Assembly: GCF_033446605.1 (NCBI RefSeq) | Contig: NZ_JAWQUO010000019.1 | Coordinates: 24,565-88,564 of the forward strand | Source of the DNA: Iodobacter sp025352645 | GTDB lineage: Bacteria > Pseudomonadota > Gammaproteobacteria > Burkholderiales > Chitinibacteraceae | Direction of reading: 5' to 3' | DNA length: 64,000 nt | Part shown: positions 33,346 to 42,236 of the stretch, piece by piece | Numbering within the stretch: position 1 is the stretch's first letter | Layout: each line of letters begins with the position of its first letter | Notes under the pieces: generated by a model | The model's input: only the letters and a program-made list of their open reading frames with translations | Database searches by the model: none | Told to the model about the DNA's origin: nothing | Program-made: the position numbers and the translations under genes

Positions 33346-34080
33346 ATGCCTATGCTGCTTGCTATCTGCTGCCTGCTTTTGCCTTTATTTTGTTCTGCAG
33401 AAGCGACGATTCAGGTGGGCACTGGTTATTCTAAGCCACCCTATGTTATCTCTGAAACTCAAAGTGGCTTGGAGCTTGATATTGTGCGCGCGGCGCTGTC
33501 GGCTGAGCAGTTACAAATGAACGTCGTATTTTTGCCGCCAGCACGGGCGCTACATATGTTTAAAAGCGGCGAACTTGACGCTATTACCACGGTAAATGAA
33601 GGCTCTCATTTAGTTGGTTATTGGTCAGATTCGCATATTTTTTACCAAAACTACGCCATTACGATGGCAAGCAGGGCCATTGTGATCAAGAAAATGGCCG
33701 ATTTAGCTGGGCACAGTATCGCCGCCTTTCAAAATGCCAAACTCGCACTTGGCCCCGAATATGCTGCAGCAATTACGCAGGCCAGCTATCAAGAAATACC
33801 CAATCAACTGACGCAAAACAAATTGCTTTATACCGGCAGAGTTGAGGTGGTTATTGGCGATCGACTTATTTTTGAGTACCTGAATCATAGCTTGGCTAGT
33901 CGTTTTAATGTGCAGCAAAAGCTGCAATTTAGCGCTATTTTTCCACCAACTCATTATAAAGTCTTGTTTCGTAACCGTGATTTACGTGACCGCTTTAATC
34001 AAGGACTTGCCACCATTCACCATAATGGCGTTTATCATCAGATAGAGCAGAAATACCGTTCTGCCCGTCTTACGCACTAA
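33346..34080 (+). CDS. Periplasmic solute-binding protein (type 2 fold)
   Basis: A 244-residue secreted protein. The signal peptide (MPMLLAICCLLLPLFCSAEA) is followed by a complete type 2 binding fold as in amino-acid binding proteins (GTGYSKPPYVI, GLELDIVRAAL, ARALHMFKSGELDAITTVN, hinge near MADLAGHSIAAFQN). No transporter permease or ATPase gene lies near it. It stands between the lafW-like gene and the flagellin gene, where lafZ stands in Flag-2 loci. Strong purine-rich ribosome site (GGGAGATGGAGAGG). It could be a sensory binding protein or a cargo gene. Confidence 0.8.
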   Translation: MPMLLAICCLLLPLFCSAEATIQVGTGYSKPPYVISETQSGLELDIVRAALSAEQLQMNVVFLPPARALHMFKSGELDAITTVNEGSHLVGYWSDSHIFYQNYAITMASRAIVIKKMADLAGHSIAAFQNAKLALGPEYAAAITQASYQEIPNQLTQNKLLYTGRVEVVIGDRLIFEYLNHSLASRFNVQQKLQFSAIFPPTHYKVLFRNRDLRDRFNQGLATIHHNGVYHQIEQKYRSARLTH

Positions 34081-34128
34081 TTCCTTCAGTTTTATTCTTA
34101 GCATGTAAATATTTACTAATATACTACT

Positions 34129-34155
34129 TAAGAAACTCCACGGGCTTGCCGCCTT
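34129..34155 (+). promoter_or_regulatory. Sigma-28-like promoter before flagellin
   Basis: TAAGAAAC, 11 bases, GCCGCCTT. Compared with the E. coli consensus TAAAGTTT-N11-GCCGATAA the -35 and the GCCG core agree. It lies 60 bases before the flagellin ATG. Confidence 0.6.
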
Positions 34156-34214
34156 AGGTAGGTAGAGGCGCCCAATGGCGGGTGCCGTTACTTTGTCATT
34201 TGGAGTTCTTCCCC

Positions 34215-35114
34215 ATGTTGAGCCTGCACACAAACGCCGCTGCCCTTTCTACCCAACGTAACTTAGGCACTAGCCAATCTGCTTTGACCACATCCATGAC
34301 GCGTCTGGGTACAGGTCTGCGCATTAATTCTGCAATGGACGACGCTGCTGGCTTGCAAATTGCCACACGTATGGATGCACAAAGCCGCGGTATGCAAGCG
34401 GCGATGAAGAATACTCAAAACGGTATCAGCATGTTGCAAACAGCTGAAGGCGCTTTGGGCGAAGTAAGCAGCATCTTATTGCGTATGAAAGACCTTGCTA
34501 CTGAAGGCGCCAATGCGACTGCGTCAGCAGATGACAAAACCGCAATGCAATCAGAATTTGATGCATTGGGTAAAGAAATGGCCAACATCATGAAGAATAC
34601 TTCTTTTGGTGGTGAAAAATTAATGAATCAAGGCGCCGCTCCTGCATCTTCAGGAAAGCTTGCTGGTGCAGCAATTGACTTTCAAATTGGTGCTAGCGCA
34701 GCAGAAAAAATGACTGTTGATATGAGCGCCACCTTTACCGCTTTGGATGCAGGTTTGAAAGCGGCATCTAAGGCGTTCACTGACGCAACTGCTGCGACTC
34801 CTCCAGCAACGCCTGCTGCTGGTACAGAAATGACCACGGCTAATGCGCAAATCACCTTATTAGATACCGCGCTGAAAGCTGTAGGCACAGTTCGCTCCGA
34901 CCTTGGCGCAAACGCCAACCGTCTTGACCACGTTTATAACAACTTAGGCAATATGGATAGCAATACCAAGATGGCTAAGGGCCGCATCATGGATACCGAC
35001 TACGCTACCGAACAAGCAAAAATGACTTCTAACCAGATGCTGATGCAAGCCGGTACTTCGATGCTGAAGCAAAGCGGCTCGATGAGCCAAATGGTGATGT
35101 CTTTGATGCAATAA
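34215..35114 (+). CDS. lafA: Lateral-type flagellin
   Basis: A 299-residue flagellin, the only one in the window. N-terminal D0/D1 (MLSLHTNAAALSTQRNLG, LGTGLRINSAMDDAAGLQIA, MQAAMKNTQNGISMLQTAEG) and C-terminal D1/D0 (DTDYATEQAKMTSNQMLMQA) are conserved, with a short Ala/Thr/Pro-rich centre (about 190-225). The short centre and overall size resemble lateral flagellins. TGGAG stands 9 bases before the ATG at 34215. It has its own sigma-28-like promoter and its own terminator, so it can be made at high level alone. Confidence 0.93.
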   Translation: MLSLHTNAAALSTQRNLGTSQSALTTSMTRLGTGLRINSAMDDAAGLQIATRMDAQSRGMQAAMKNTQNGISMLQTAEGALGEVSSILLRMKDLATEGANATASADDKTAMQSEFDALGKEMANIMKNTSFGGEKLMNQGAAPASSGKLAGAAIDFQIGASAAEKMTVDMSATFTALDAGLKAASKAFTDATAATPPATPAAGTEMTTANAQITLLDTALKAVGTVRSDLGANANRLDHVYNNLGNMDSNTKMAKGRIMDTDYATEQAKMTSNQMLMQAGTSMLKQSGSMSQMVMSLMQ

Positions 35115-35137
35115 TCCGGTTATGACTGGATAAACTA

Positions 35138-35168
35138 ACCAGCTGCTGCGTGCGGCTGGTTTTTTTTT
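35138..35168 (+). terminator. Rho-independent terminator of the flagellin gene
   Basis: ACCAGC and GCTGGT arms followed by a run of nine T, 24 bases after the flagellin stop. Confidence 0.85.
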
Positions 35169-35189
35169 GCGGGTCGTAGGGGTTTAAAT

Positions 35190-36071
35190 ATGCTGGGAAG
35201 AGTAAGCGAGGCTGGATTCATGCCTTTGCTACAGGCTAAGGAATCCAGCTCATTTAAAGAAGGTGATCTACTCACTATTATTGCAAAGCAACAATCAGTG
35301 GTGCGCTTACGCACACCTGATGGCCTAGAGCTGGATATTTGCCTGCCTGATATCTCGGCAGATTGGCTTGGCCGGCAACTGCGGGTATTGGCTAGTCAAC
35401 CTCGTTTGCAATTGGCGCTAGAGACGATTCCTAAGCCAGAGCTGAGCAATGACGGCTTGTTGGATGCCTTGGTTTTGCGTGATAACCCAAGGTTTTCCAA
35501 AAATAGGCCACAGATTTTTGAGCTAGCAAATGCGTGGAGGGTACAATTATTAGGCACGATTTCCTATCTAGCAGTGCGCCTAGCCCAAGATAATGGGCCA
35601 CATTTGCCTCTCGCCTTATTGCAATTGGGAGTGTCTACCCAAGCAGCACCTGCCGAATCAGTGAGTATGCCGCTGTGGCTATGGGGTGGCCCAGTTTTGC
35701 AGCTGTGGTTTATCGAGGATGAGGCCGAGCCAAGTTTTGAATCAGCGGAATCTGCGGTTGAGTTATTGCTAGAAATTACTTTAGCGAAATGGGGCCCGAT
35801 ACAGCTGTTGCTGCGCTATCGGCATAGCAGGCTGGTGCTTAATCTAGGGGCGGAAAGTGAATGGCACTTTGCGCTCAGTGCTTTGGAGCCACAGTTTAAG
35901 CAGATCGCCTCCCAGTTGGGTTTGCAATTAGCTGTGTATGTGGGTGAGCCTTTAGTAGGCCTGCATCGCTTACAGGCCAGTAAAGCCGCTAGGCTCAGCC
36001 CTGCGCAACTACCGCTACCCATATTTAAGCTGGCGGCTGAAATATTGGTGCTATTAGAGGCTCATGCTTAG
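35190..36071 (+). CDS. Hypothetical protein with a FliK-like C-terminal region
   Basis: A 293-residue cytoplasmic-type protein without signal or membrane helix. The C-terminal part (about 198-255: GPIQLLLRYRHSRLVLNLG, then LEPQFKQIASQLGLQLAVY) has the strand-strand-helix pattern of the Flg_hook domain of FliK. The N-terminal part is not recognised. A full fliK exists at 51371, so this may be a second hook-length-type or export-associated protein, or only resemble it. It starts 22 bases after the flagellin terminator. Confidence 0.5.
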   Translation: MLGRVSEAGFMPLLQAKESSSFKEGDLLTIIAKQQSVVRLRTPDGLELDICLPDISADWLGRQLRVLASQPRLQLALETIPKPELSNDGLLDALVLRDNPRFSKNRPQIFELANAWRVQLLGTISYLAVRLAQDNGPHLPLALLQLGVSTQAAPAESVSMPLWLWGGPVLQLWFIEDEAEPSFESAESAVELLLEITLAKWGPIQLLLRYRHSRLVLNLGAESEWHFALSALEPQFKQIASQLGLQLAVYVGEPLVGLHRLQASKAARLSPAQLPLPIFKLAAEILVLLEAHA

Positions 36072-36152
36072 ATGATTGGCGCTCAATAGCAGAGAGTGGC
36101 TTGAGTCAGCTTATAATATTGCGATCATTGAATAGCCTAAGAGCCAGCAAAA

Positions 36153-36416
36153 ATGCGTATTAATTTGAAAGTTCCTTTTGCAGAGAAAGACAGCGCAAAA
36201 GCCTTAGGCGCGCGCTGGGACGCGGCAAAAAAGCTTTGGTTTATCGTAGATAAGCCGGATTTAAGCCCATTTTTGCAGTGGATGGATGCCAGCAGTGTGG
36301 AGCAAAAAACGGCGAAAGTAGCGGCTCCTATCGCCGCGCCACTGCCTAAAATAGCAGGCGTAGACTACGGCGAGCCGCCTTGGGAAGTGACCGCGAATGA
36401 CATTATTTTAAAGTAA
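36153..36416 (+). CDS. DUF5710-domain protein
   Basis: An 87-residue protein. Residues 1-40 (MRINLKVPFAEKDSAKALGA, then RWDAAKKLWF) form a DUF5710 motif, a short module often found at the end of primases, nucleases and phage proteins and as free proteins. The rest has an Ala/Pro-rich linker and an acidic/hydrophobic tail (GVDYGEPPWEVTANDIILK). Function unknown. It stands in the flagellar locus between the FliK-like gene and the 3' end of flhA and has no flagellar motif, so it may be a stray gene. Confidence 0.7.
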   Translation: MRINLKVPFAEKDSAKALGARWDAAKKLWFIVDKPDLSPFLQWMDASSVEQKTAKVAAPIAAPLPKIAGVDYGEPPWEVTANDIILK

Positions 36417-36547
36417 GGCACTGATGGGCAATAAACAGTCTGGTCTGGTGTTTACTAGCAAAGGGGTGGCAGGCTTGCTTCAGCGCAGCTTTTGTCGCCG
36501 GGCTGATTATCGGGCTTTACCCATACTGCAAAAAAACATATTCCACA

Positions 36548-38641
36548 TCACCCCAGCGTCCCAAGCAAACTCACGTCGTAATTCTCTGGAATCTCGTTAT
36601 AAGAAAGCACATGCAGCCCAGGTGCAAACAGCCTGCCGTAGCGGGCAAGGATAGGGCGGATTTGTGGCATAACCAGCAAGATAGGCGGGGCGCTTTGTTG
36701 TTTGAGCTGCTCACGCACTAGCGGCATATTGCTTTGCAGTTGGCTGAGTACATTTGGGTCTATGGGGAAGCTATCCAGCGCAACCTTGCCGTTTTGCTGA
36801 GCTTGGCTAAGTGATCCCAGCAGCATGTTTTCTAGCTCGGCGCTGAGGTTAAAGGCCTTAATTTCACTTTTATTGCCCAGAATAGCTTGGGCGATTTGCC
36901 GCTTTAAGGTGCAGCGCACTTCGGCGGCCAGCATGATGGGGTCTTTGGCGTTGTCGGCGGCGTCGACCAAGGTGGTAGCGATCGGCACGATGTCTTTGAG
37001 CGAGACATTTTCTTCCAGCAGATAGCGGTAAACGCGCAGCAGCTGGTTGGCATTCAGTGCGGTATTGAGTGCGCTGGCGAGCTTTGGTGCCAGCACGGTA
37101 AGCCGCTCAGATAAGGCGCTAACATCGTCGTGCCTAAATAGCTCGGCCAGATGGCTGCGGATTACTTTATTCAAGTGGGTGGCAATCACGCTTGGGCAGT
37201 CAATCACCTGATAGCCAAGGCCCAGCGCATTGGCTTTATCACCGCTGGCAATCCAAGTCACTGGCATGCCGTAGGCAGGATCTACGCCGGGGATGCCATC
37301 TAAATTACCGTAAACCTCGGGCGAGGGAATGGCCATCAGGTGATCGCTAAATACCTCGGCCTGCGCCACCACGCTGCCATTGAGGCGAATGGTGTATTGC
37401 GATGGCTTGATGCGCAAATCATCACGCATGGCGATATGTGGCAGCAAAATACCCATGTTTTCGCTGAGCGTTTGGCGCACGCCACGGATGCGTTTACTCA
37501 GCGGCGCGCCTTGCTCCTTATCCATCAGGCCGACCAATTTATAGCCTAATGAGATCGCCAGCACGTCCACATAAGGCAGGGCTTGCCAGTCTAAATCGGC
37601 CTCATCGCTGCTGAGTAGCGCCGATTCGATGGCTTTTAAGTCTTGGGCAGGTTTTGGGTTTTTTTTTGCATTTTGCGCCATTTTCCAGCCGCTATAGCCC
37701 AGCAAGGCGGCAAAGGCCAGAAAGGGTACGAGCGGCATGCCGGGAATAATCGCCAGCACAAACATAATGCCTGCTGCGCTGATGAGTACCGTTGGCGAGG
37801 CCAGCAGCTGCTCGCCAATTTGCTCCTGCATATCGCCAGAATCGCTGACGCGGGTGACTACAATCGCGGCGGCGGCAGATAGCAGTAGGGCGGGGATTTG
37901 CGCAACTAGACCATCACCAATGGTCATCAAGGCATACAGGCGGAATGCCTCACCCATGCTTAAATCGTGCATAGCCGCGCCAATAGCCACCCCACCAATC
38001 AGGTTGATCAGCAGAATCAAAATACCGGCAATGGCGTCCCCGCGCACAAACTTAGACGCCCCATCCATCGAGCCATAAAAATCGGCTTCTGCGGCGATAT
38101 CACGGCGGCGTTGTTGGGCTTGTTCCTGATTAATCAGCCCCGCATTTAGATCAGCATCAATCGCCATTTGCTTGCCTGGCATGGCATCCAGCGTAAAGCG
38201 GGCCGATACTTCGGCAATGCGCTCTGCCCCCTTAGTGACCACAATAAAGTTAATGATCATCAGGATGACAAACACCACCATCCCCACCACAAAATTACCG
38301 CCAATCACTACCTTACCAAAGGCTTCAATCACCCTACCGGCCGCTTCTGTGCCTTGATGGCCGTGCAGTAACACCACGCGGGTAGAGGCTACATTGAGCG
38401 TTAGCCGCAGCAGGGTGGTGGCCAGAATAATGCTTGGAAAAGCCGAAAAATCTAGCGGGCGTTTCACCGATACCGCCACCAGCATCACAATAATCGCCAG
38501 CACAATATTAAAGGTGAATAAAAGATCTAATACCAGCGGCGGGATCGGCAGAATAATCATCGCCAGCATGGCCAGCAGGAATAAAGGCGCGGCCAGCTTG
38601 AACTGCTTTAGGGCGCTAAAATATTGGGTGAGTGATTTCAT
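36548..38641 (-). CDS. flhA: Flagellar export gate protein FlhA
   Basis: A 697-residue protein, the usual length: eight membrane helices in the first half (to about 330), then the cytoplasmic ring domain that binds export chaperones and substrates. The FHIPEP region between helices carries the conserved VVTKGAERIAEVSARFTLDA and GKQMAIDADLNAG. The last gene of the fliM-N-P-Q-R-flhB-flhA run, overlapping flhB by 4 bases. Gene order fliR-flhB-flhA without other genes between is that of lateral systems. Confidence 0.95.
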   Translation of the reverse strand: MKSLTQYFSALKQFKLAAPLFLLAMLAMIILPIPPLVLDLLFTFNIVLAIIVMLVAVSVKRPLDFSAFPSIILATTLLRLTLNVASTRVVLLHGHQGTEAAGRVIEAFGKVVIGGNFVVGMVVFVILMIINFIVVTKGAERIAEVSARFTLDAMPGKQMAIDADLNAGLINQEQAQQRRRDIAAEADFYGSMDGASKFVRGDAIAGILILLINLIGGVAIGAAMHDLSMGEAFRLYALMTIGDGLVAQIPALLLSAAAAIVVTRVSDSGDMQEQIGEQLLASPTVLISAAGIMFVLAIIPGMPLVPFLAFAALLGYSGWKMAQNAKKNPKPAQDLKAIESALLSSDEADLDWQALPYVDVLAISLGYKLVGLMDKEQGAPLSKRIRGVRQTLSENMGILLPHIAMRDDLRIKPSQYTIRLNGSVVAQAEVFSDHLMAIPSPEVYGNLDGIPGVDPAYGMPVTWIASGDKANALGLGYQVIDCPSVIATHLNKVIRSHLAELFRHDDVSALSERLTVLAPKLASALNTALNANQLLRVYRYLLEENVSLKDIVPIATTLVDAADNAKDPIMLAAEVRCTLKRQIAQAILGNKSEIKAFNLSAELENMLLGSLSQAQQNGKVALDSFPIDPNVLSQLQSNMPLVREQLKQQSAPPILLVMPQIRPILARYGRLFAPGLHVLSYNEIPENYDVSLLGTLG

Positions 38642-39780
38642 GCTGGTTCTTTAATCTCTGCAAGTTCTGGCGAAATATCCAAATCATTGGGTAGGTGAGG
38701 AGGCATACGGCGGCCTCCAGTGCGAAAGGCTTTTAGCTGCAATACATAGGTCAGCACCTGCGCCACGGCCTTAAATAAAGGCGCTGGGATTTGCTGATTC
38801 ACTTGGGTGGTTTTATAAATAGCGCGAGCTAGCGGCGGAATCGGCACAATATCTATTTTGTGGATTTCGGCGAGTTGGCGAATATACATCGCCATTTCAT
38901 CCATGCCTTTGGCCACAATAAAAGGCGCTTGGGCGCGGTTTTCGTCGTACTTTAAAGCCACCGCATAATGGCGCGGGTTGACGATAATCACGTCGGCATT
39001 GGGGATGGCTTTGCGGATGCTACGCTGGGCGATTTGCTGCTGAATCTGCCGAATACGTTGTTTAATCTCTGGTCGGCCTTCGCTGGTTTTATATTCGTCT
39101 TTGAGCTCTTGCTTGCTCATTTTTTGTTTACGCATAAACAAAAAGATTTGCAGCGGCAAATCAATGGCGGCAAATAAGATAAACACCAAGCAAAAGCTAA
39201 ATAGCGCATCAAATAATAATTGCGCCGCACCCGTCAGCGCTTCGCTTAGCGTTCGCTCCTGCAGGCTAAAGAACCCGGGCAGGCTATTCTTGCTGACATA
39301 AAACAGTACGGCAGCCAGAATCAGCACCTTAATAATGGCTTTGATTTGCTCGCTGGCGTGTTGCGCAGAGAAAATCCGCCCAAAATGGGAAAGCGGATTC
39401 ATCCGCTCAAACTTAGGCATTAGCTGCTTGCCAGAGAATACCCAGCCACCCGGATACAGCGAGGCAAGAATAATCATTAGCGGAATCATGGCCAAAGGCA
39501 GCAGCATTTTGATCAGCAGCATAAAGCTGCCGCTAAATAGGCCAGACCAAACGTTATCAATACTGCCTGGCTGGTCTAGCGAGCTAAAAGCCAGCTTAAA
39601 CAGTGCGTCAAAATCAACTAAATAGCTGGGGGCCAGCAGCGCAAATACTTTTAAGCTGGCAAGCAGGCCCACTGCCGAGGCCACTTCGCGCGATCGGACA
39701 ATCTGGCCTTCTTTTCTGGCGTTTTTGAGTTTTTGCGGGCTGGCTTTTTCTGTTTTATCGCCATTAGACGCTTCAGCCAT
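38638..39780 (-). CDS. flhB: Flagellar export gate and switch protein FlhB, with NPRH in place of NPTH
   Basis: A 380-residue protein with four membrane helices and a cytoplasmic C-terminal domain. FlhB normally cleaves itself between N and P of NPTH to switch export from hook to filament. Here the site reads NPRH (N268, P269, R270, H271), confirmed in the DNA, followed by the usual YAVALKYD. The start at 39780 (MAEASNGDKTEKASPQKL) is typical; the nine codons upstream lie in fliR. It overlaps fliR by 8 bases and flhA by 4. Confidence 0.94.
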   Translation of the reverse strand: MAEASNGDKTEKASPQKLKNARKEGQIVRSREVASAVGLLASLKVFALLAPSYLVDFDALFKLAFSSLDQPGSIDNVWSGLFSGSFMLLIKMLLPLAMIPLMIILASLYPGGWVFSGKQLMPKFERMNPLSHFGRIFSAQHASEQIKAIIKVLILAAVLFYVSKNSLPGFFSLQERTLSEALTGAAQLLFDALFSFCLVFILFAAIDLPLQIFLFMRKQKMSKQELKDEYKTSEGRPEIKQRIRQIQQQIAQRSIRKAIPNADVIIVNPRHYAVALKYDENRAQAPFIVAKGMDEMAMYIRQLAEIHKIDIVPIPPLARAIYKTTQVNQQIPAPLFKAVAQVLTYVLQLKAFRTGGRRMPPHLPNDLDISPELAEIKEPA

Positions 39781-40558
39781 GCACGCCTCCGTGCAACATC
39801 TGCTCAATCATTTGCAAAATCTTTTCGCTGAGCTGGCTATAGTGGCCTGGAATAAAACGGCTAATCAGGCCAAGGGTGAATAGGCCAAACAGGGTGATGA
39901 GAGGAAAGCCTAGAGAGAACAAATTAAGCGCTGGGGCCACGCGGTTGAGTAAACCAAGGCCAAGTTGCACAATAAAAGTAGAAAAAATACTGGGAATGGC
40001 CAGCAGTAAAGCCGCAGCAAATACCCAGCTTAGGCTTTGTGCCAGCATCTTGAGCGAGACAAAATTAATCCCATCTGCCACCGGCCATAGCTTAAAACTG
40101 CCGTAAATAATCTGCACCAGTACCAGATGCCCATCCATGGCAAAAAACAGCAGCGCACCTAATAAATACAGCAGGGTAGAAATCACATCCGACGAGCTGC
40201 CGCTCATAGGATCATTCATCACCGCCATACTCAGGCCCATTTGCGATGAAATCAAAAAGCCTAAGATGGATAAAATCGTCATCACCATCTGAAACGCCAT
40301 GCCAAAAATCAGCCCGATAATCACCTGCGCAAAGGTGGCCGCAATCCACTGCATAGAAAAGGGATCGATACTGAGCTGGTTTTTTTGCATGATGGGCAGG
40401 GTGATTACGCTCAGCACCAGCGATAAACCAATCCGCGCACGCACCGGCACCATGGCTTCGCCAATTAAGGGCGCAAAACTAAACCCCGCCATATAGCGGC
40501 AAAAAGGCCACCAGAGCAGGGGTAGGATTGCGAGTAATTCCTTAATCAGGGAGTCCAT
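39773..40558 (-). CDS. fliR: Flagellar export protein FliR
   Basis: A 261-residue export-gate protein with about six hydrophobic segments. The segment RIGLSLVLSVITLPIM and the later GLGLLNRVAPALNLFSLGFP are typical of FliR. FliR forms the core of the gate with FliP and FliQ. It normally adjoins fliQ closely; here 312 bases with copy E of the 240-bp repeat separate them. Confidence 0.93.
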   Translation of the reverse strand: MDSLIKELLAILPLLWWPFCRYMAGFSFAPLIGEAMVPVRARIGLSLVLSVITLPIMQKNQLSIDPFSMQWIAATFAQVIIGLIFGMAFQMVMTILSILGFLISSQMGLSMAVMNDPMSGSSSDVISTLLYLLGALLFFAMDGHLVLVQIIYGSFKLWPVADGINFVSLKMLAQSLSWVFAAALLLAIPSIFSTFIVQLGLGLLNRVAPALNLFSLGFPLITLFGLFTLGLISRFIPGHYSQLSEKILQMIEQMLHGGVHG

Positions 40559-40582
40559 TGTTTTCTTGTGTGAGGGATGATA

Positions 40583-40825
40583 AGTGCCTTCGGCACGTTG
40601 ATTTTGGTGCGGGTAGCCCCCGCAGGGGCCTTACTTTCTTGCTTCGCCAAGAAAGTAAGCAAAGAAGGCGACCCCACGAAACACGAAAGCCCCTTCGCTG
40701 CGGACAATCGAGTCGGCGGCGGGCGGGATTGGCTCGTTCCTCGCTCCCTTGCCGAAACCCCGCCCCGCTTGTTCCTCGCTACGGCGTGTTTCAAGGGGAT
40801 TCTTAAGCCCCTTGCTGATATCGTG
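40583..40825 (+). repeat. Structured dispersed repeat of about 240 bp, copy E
   Basis: GTGCCTTCGGCAC at the left, then the stem CTTACTTTCTTG/CAAGAAAGTAAG (40630-40659, loop CTTCGC), in which the T-A-C/G-T-A positions differ from copies A, C and D but still pair. It lies antisense between fliQ and fliR. No gene is seen in 40559-40870. Confidence 0.85.
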
Positions 40826-40870
40826 GTCGTTTGTTTTTGTTTGCTGCTGCAAAATCAAACCGCTTTGCGT

Positions 40871-41143
40871 CTACCCCACCAACATCGCCGCATTATTAAA
40901 AATATCGATGCAAAACGTCATGAGTTGTCCAACGATCCAATGCCCAGCAAGGGCGATGACGGCGAGGGTGACGAGTAGGCGGGGTAAAAAGCTGAGTGTT
41001 TGCTCGTTAATCTGCGTAGCCGCCTGAAACAGGCTGACCAGCACGCCAACAATCAGCCCTGGTAACACTAGCAAAATCACTAGTTTTACCACTACATAAA
41101 GGCTTTGGTTGACCAGATCAACCGCGGTATCGGGGGTAATCAT
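40871..41143 (-). CDS. fliQ: Flagellar export protein FliQ
   Basis: A 90-residue protein with two membrane helices (about 13-40 and 50-72) joined by a loop with the family sequence FQAATQINEQTLSFLPRL. It overlaps fliP by one base. Together with FliP and FliR it makes the export channel. Confidence 0.94.
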   Translation of the reverse strand: MITPDTAVDLVNQSLYVVVKLVILLVLPGLIVGVLVSLFQAATQINEQTLSFLPRLLVTLAVIALAGHWIVGQLMTFCIDIFNNAAMLVG

Positions 41144-41871
41144 TAATAGGCCTGTATGCTGGTGACCAAGGTGTTGACGGTGAGCGACCAGCCATCTACC
41201 AGCACAAATAGCAGCAATTTAAGCGGCAATGAAATCACTAGTGGCGACAGCATCATCATCCCCATCGCCATTAAGACGCTGGAGACCACCAGATCGACCA
41301 CCAGAAAAGGAATAAACAACATACAGCCGATTTGAAACGCAGTTTTTAACTCGCTCAGCACAAAGGCGGCCAGCTTGACGGTAAAGGCGTGATCGCTGGG
41401 TTTGGCTACTGGGCCTTCGCCAGCGAGGCGTGATATTTGTGCTAATGCCGATTTATTGGTTTGTGCCAGCATAAATTTAGACATCGGTTTTTCGGCGATT
41501 TGCAGTGCGGCCAGCAGGCTGATTTTGTCTTGATCATAGGGCAGCATGGCGGTTTGCCAGACTTCCACCCCCACGGGGCGCATTACTAGCAGCGTTAAAA
41601 TTAGCGCCATGCCGGTGGTAATCCGGTTGGGCATACCCTGCTGCAAACCCAGCGCTTGGCGCAGCAGCGACAATACAATCACAAAGCGGGTAAAGCAGGT
41701 CATCATTAAAACCAGCGTGGGAATCAATCCCAGCAGGGTCATAATAATTAAAACTTGGGTTTTAACCGTTAAATCACCTGTGCTGCTGGCGGATAAAATC
41801 TTAAGTGCGTCGTCAGCAAATGCTGGGGCTGCGGCCAGTAGCAGGGCACTTAATCGCCAAAAGAACTTCAT
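41143..41871 (-). CDS. fliP: Flagellar export protein FliP
   Basis: A 242-residue export-channel subunit. A cleavable signal peptide (MKFFWRLSALLLAAAPAFA) is followed by TRFVIVLSLLRQALGLQQGM, ELKTAFQIGCMLFIPFLVVD and the C-terminal LKLLLFVLVDGWSLTV, all typical. It overlaps fliN by 4 bases. No fliO gene is found between fliN and fliP, although many flagellar systems have one there. Confidence 0.95.
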   Translation of the reverse strand: MKFFWRLSALLLAAAPAFADDALKILSASSTGDLTVKTQVLIIMTLLGLIPTLVLMMTCFTRFVIVLSLLRQALGLQQGMPNRITTGMALILTLLVMRPVGVEVWQTAMLPYDQDKISLLAALQIAEKPMSKFMLAQTNKSALAQISRLAGEGPVAKPSDHAFTVKLAAFVLSELKTAFQIGCMLFIPFLVVDLVVSSVLMAMGMMMLSPLVISLPLKLLLFVLVDGWSLTVNTLVTSIQAY

Positions 41872-42236
41872 GAGGCCAGGGTTTGTAAATCGAGGTGATC
41901 TAATTCAACCACACGTAAGCCATAGCTTTCGCCGGTAATCACCACTTCGGCCTTGCCGATGGTGGTGCCGTTTACTTTGATATCTAGCGGCTCACCCGCG
42001 AGTTTATTTAGCTCCAGCACTGAGCCGTATTCAATGGCTAATAGCTCAGCCAAGGAGATATCGCTTGCGCCCACTTCTAAAGTCAGCGTAACGGGAATTT
42101 TTCTTAAAAATGGGTTGAGGTCGCGCTTAGGCACCGCCACAGGGGCTGCGGCGGCTTCACCCGATTCCATTTCTTGCAATGCGTTTTCTAAATCAAAATC
42201 TTCATTCATATTCATGGGATTAATCTGCATCTTCAA
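41868..42236 (-). CDS. fliN: Flagellar switch protein FliN
   Basis: A 122-residue C-ring protein. The SpoA domain occupies about 45-120 (KIPVTLTLEVGASDISLAEL, GSVLELNKLAGEPLDIKVNG, and GKAEVVITGESYGLRVVELD). Its acidic N-terminus is short. It overlaps fliM by 17 bases and forms the lower C ring with FliM. Confidence 0.93.
   Translation of the reverse strand: MKMQINPMNMNEDFDLENALQEMESGEAAAAPVAVPKRDLNPFLRKIPVTLTLEVGASDISLAELLAIEYGSVLELNKLAGEPLDIKVNGTTIGKAEVVITGESYGLRVVELDHLDLQTLAS

Noticed and set aside
36424..36654. 76-residue frame just after the DUF5710 gene
   Set aside because: Almost half lies antisense to the end of flhA, there is no family pattern, and the ribosome site is poor.
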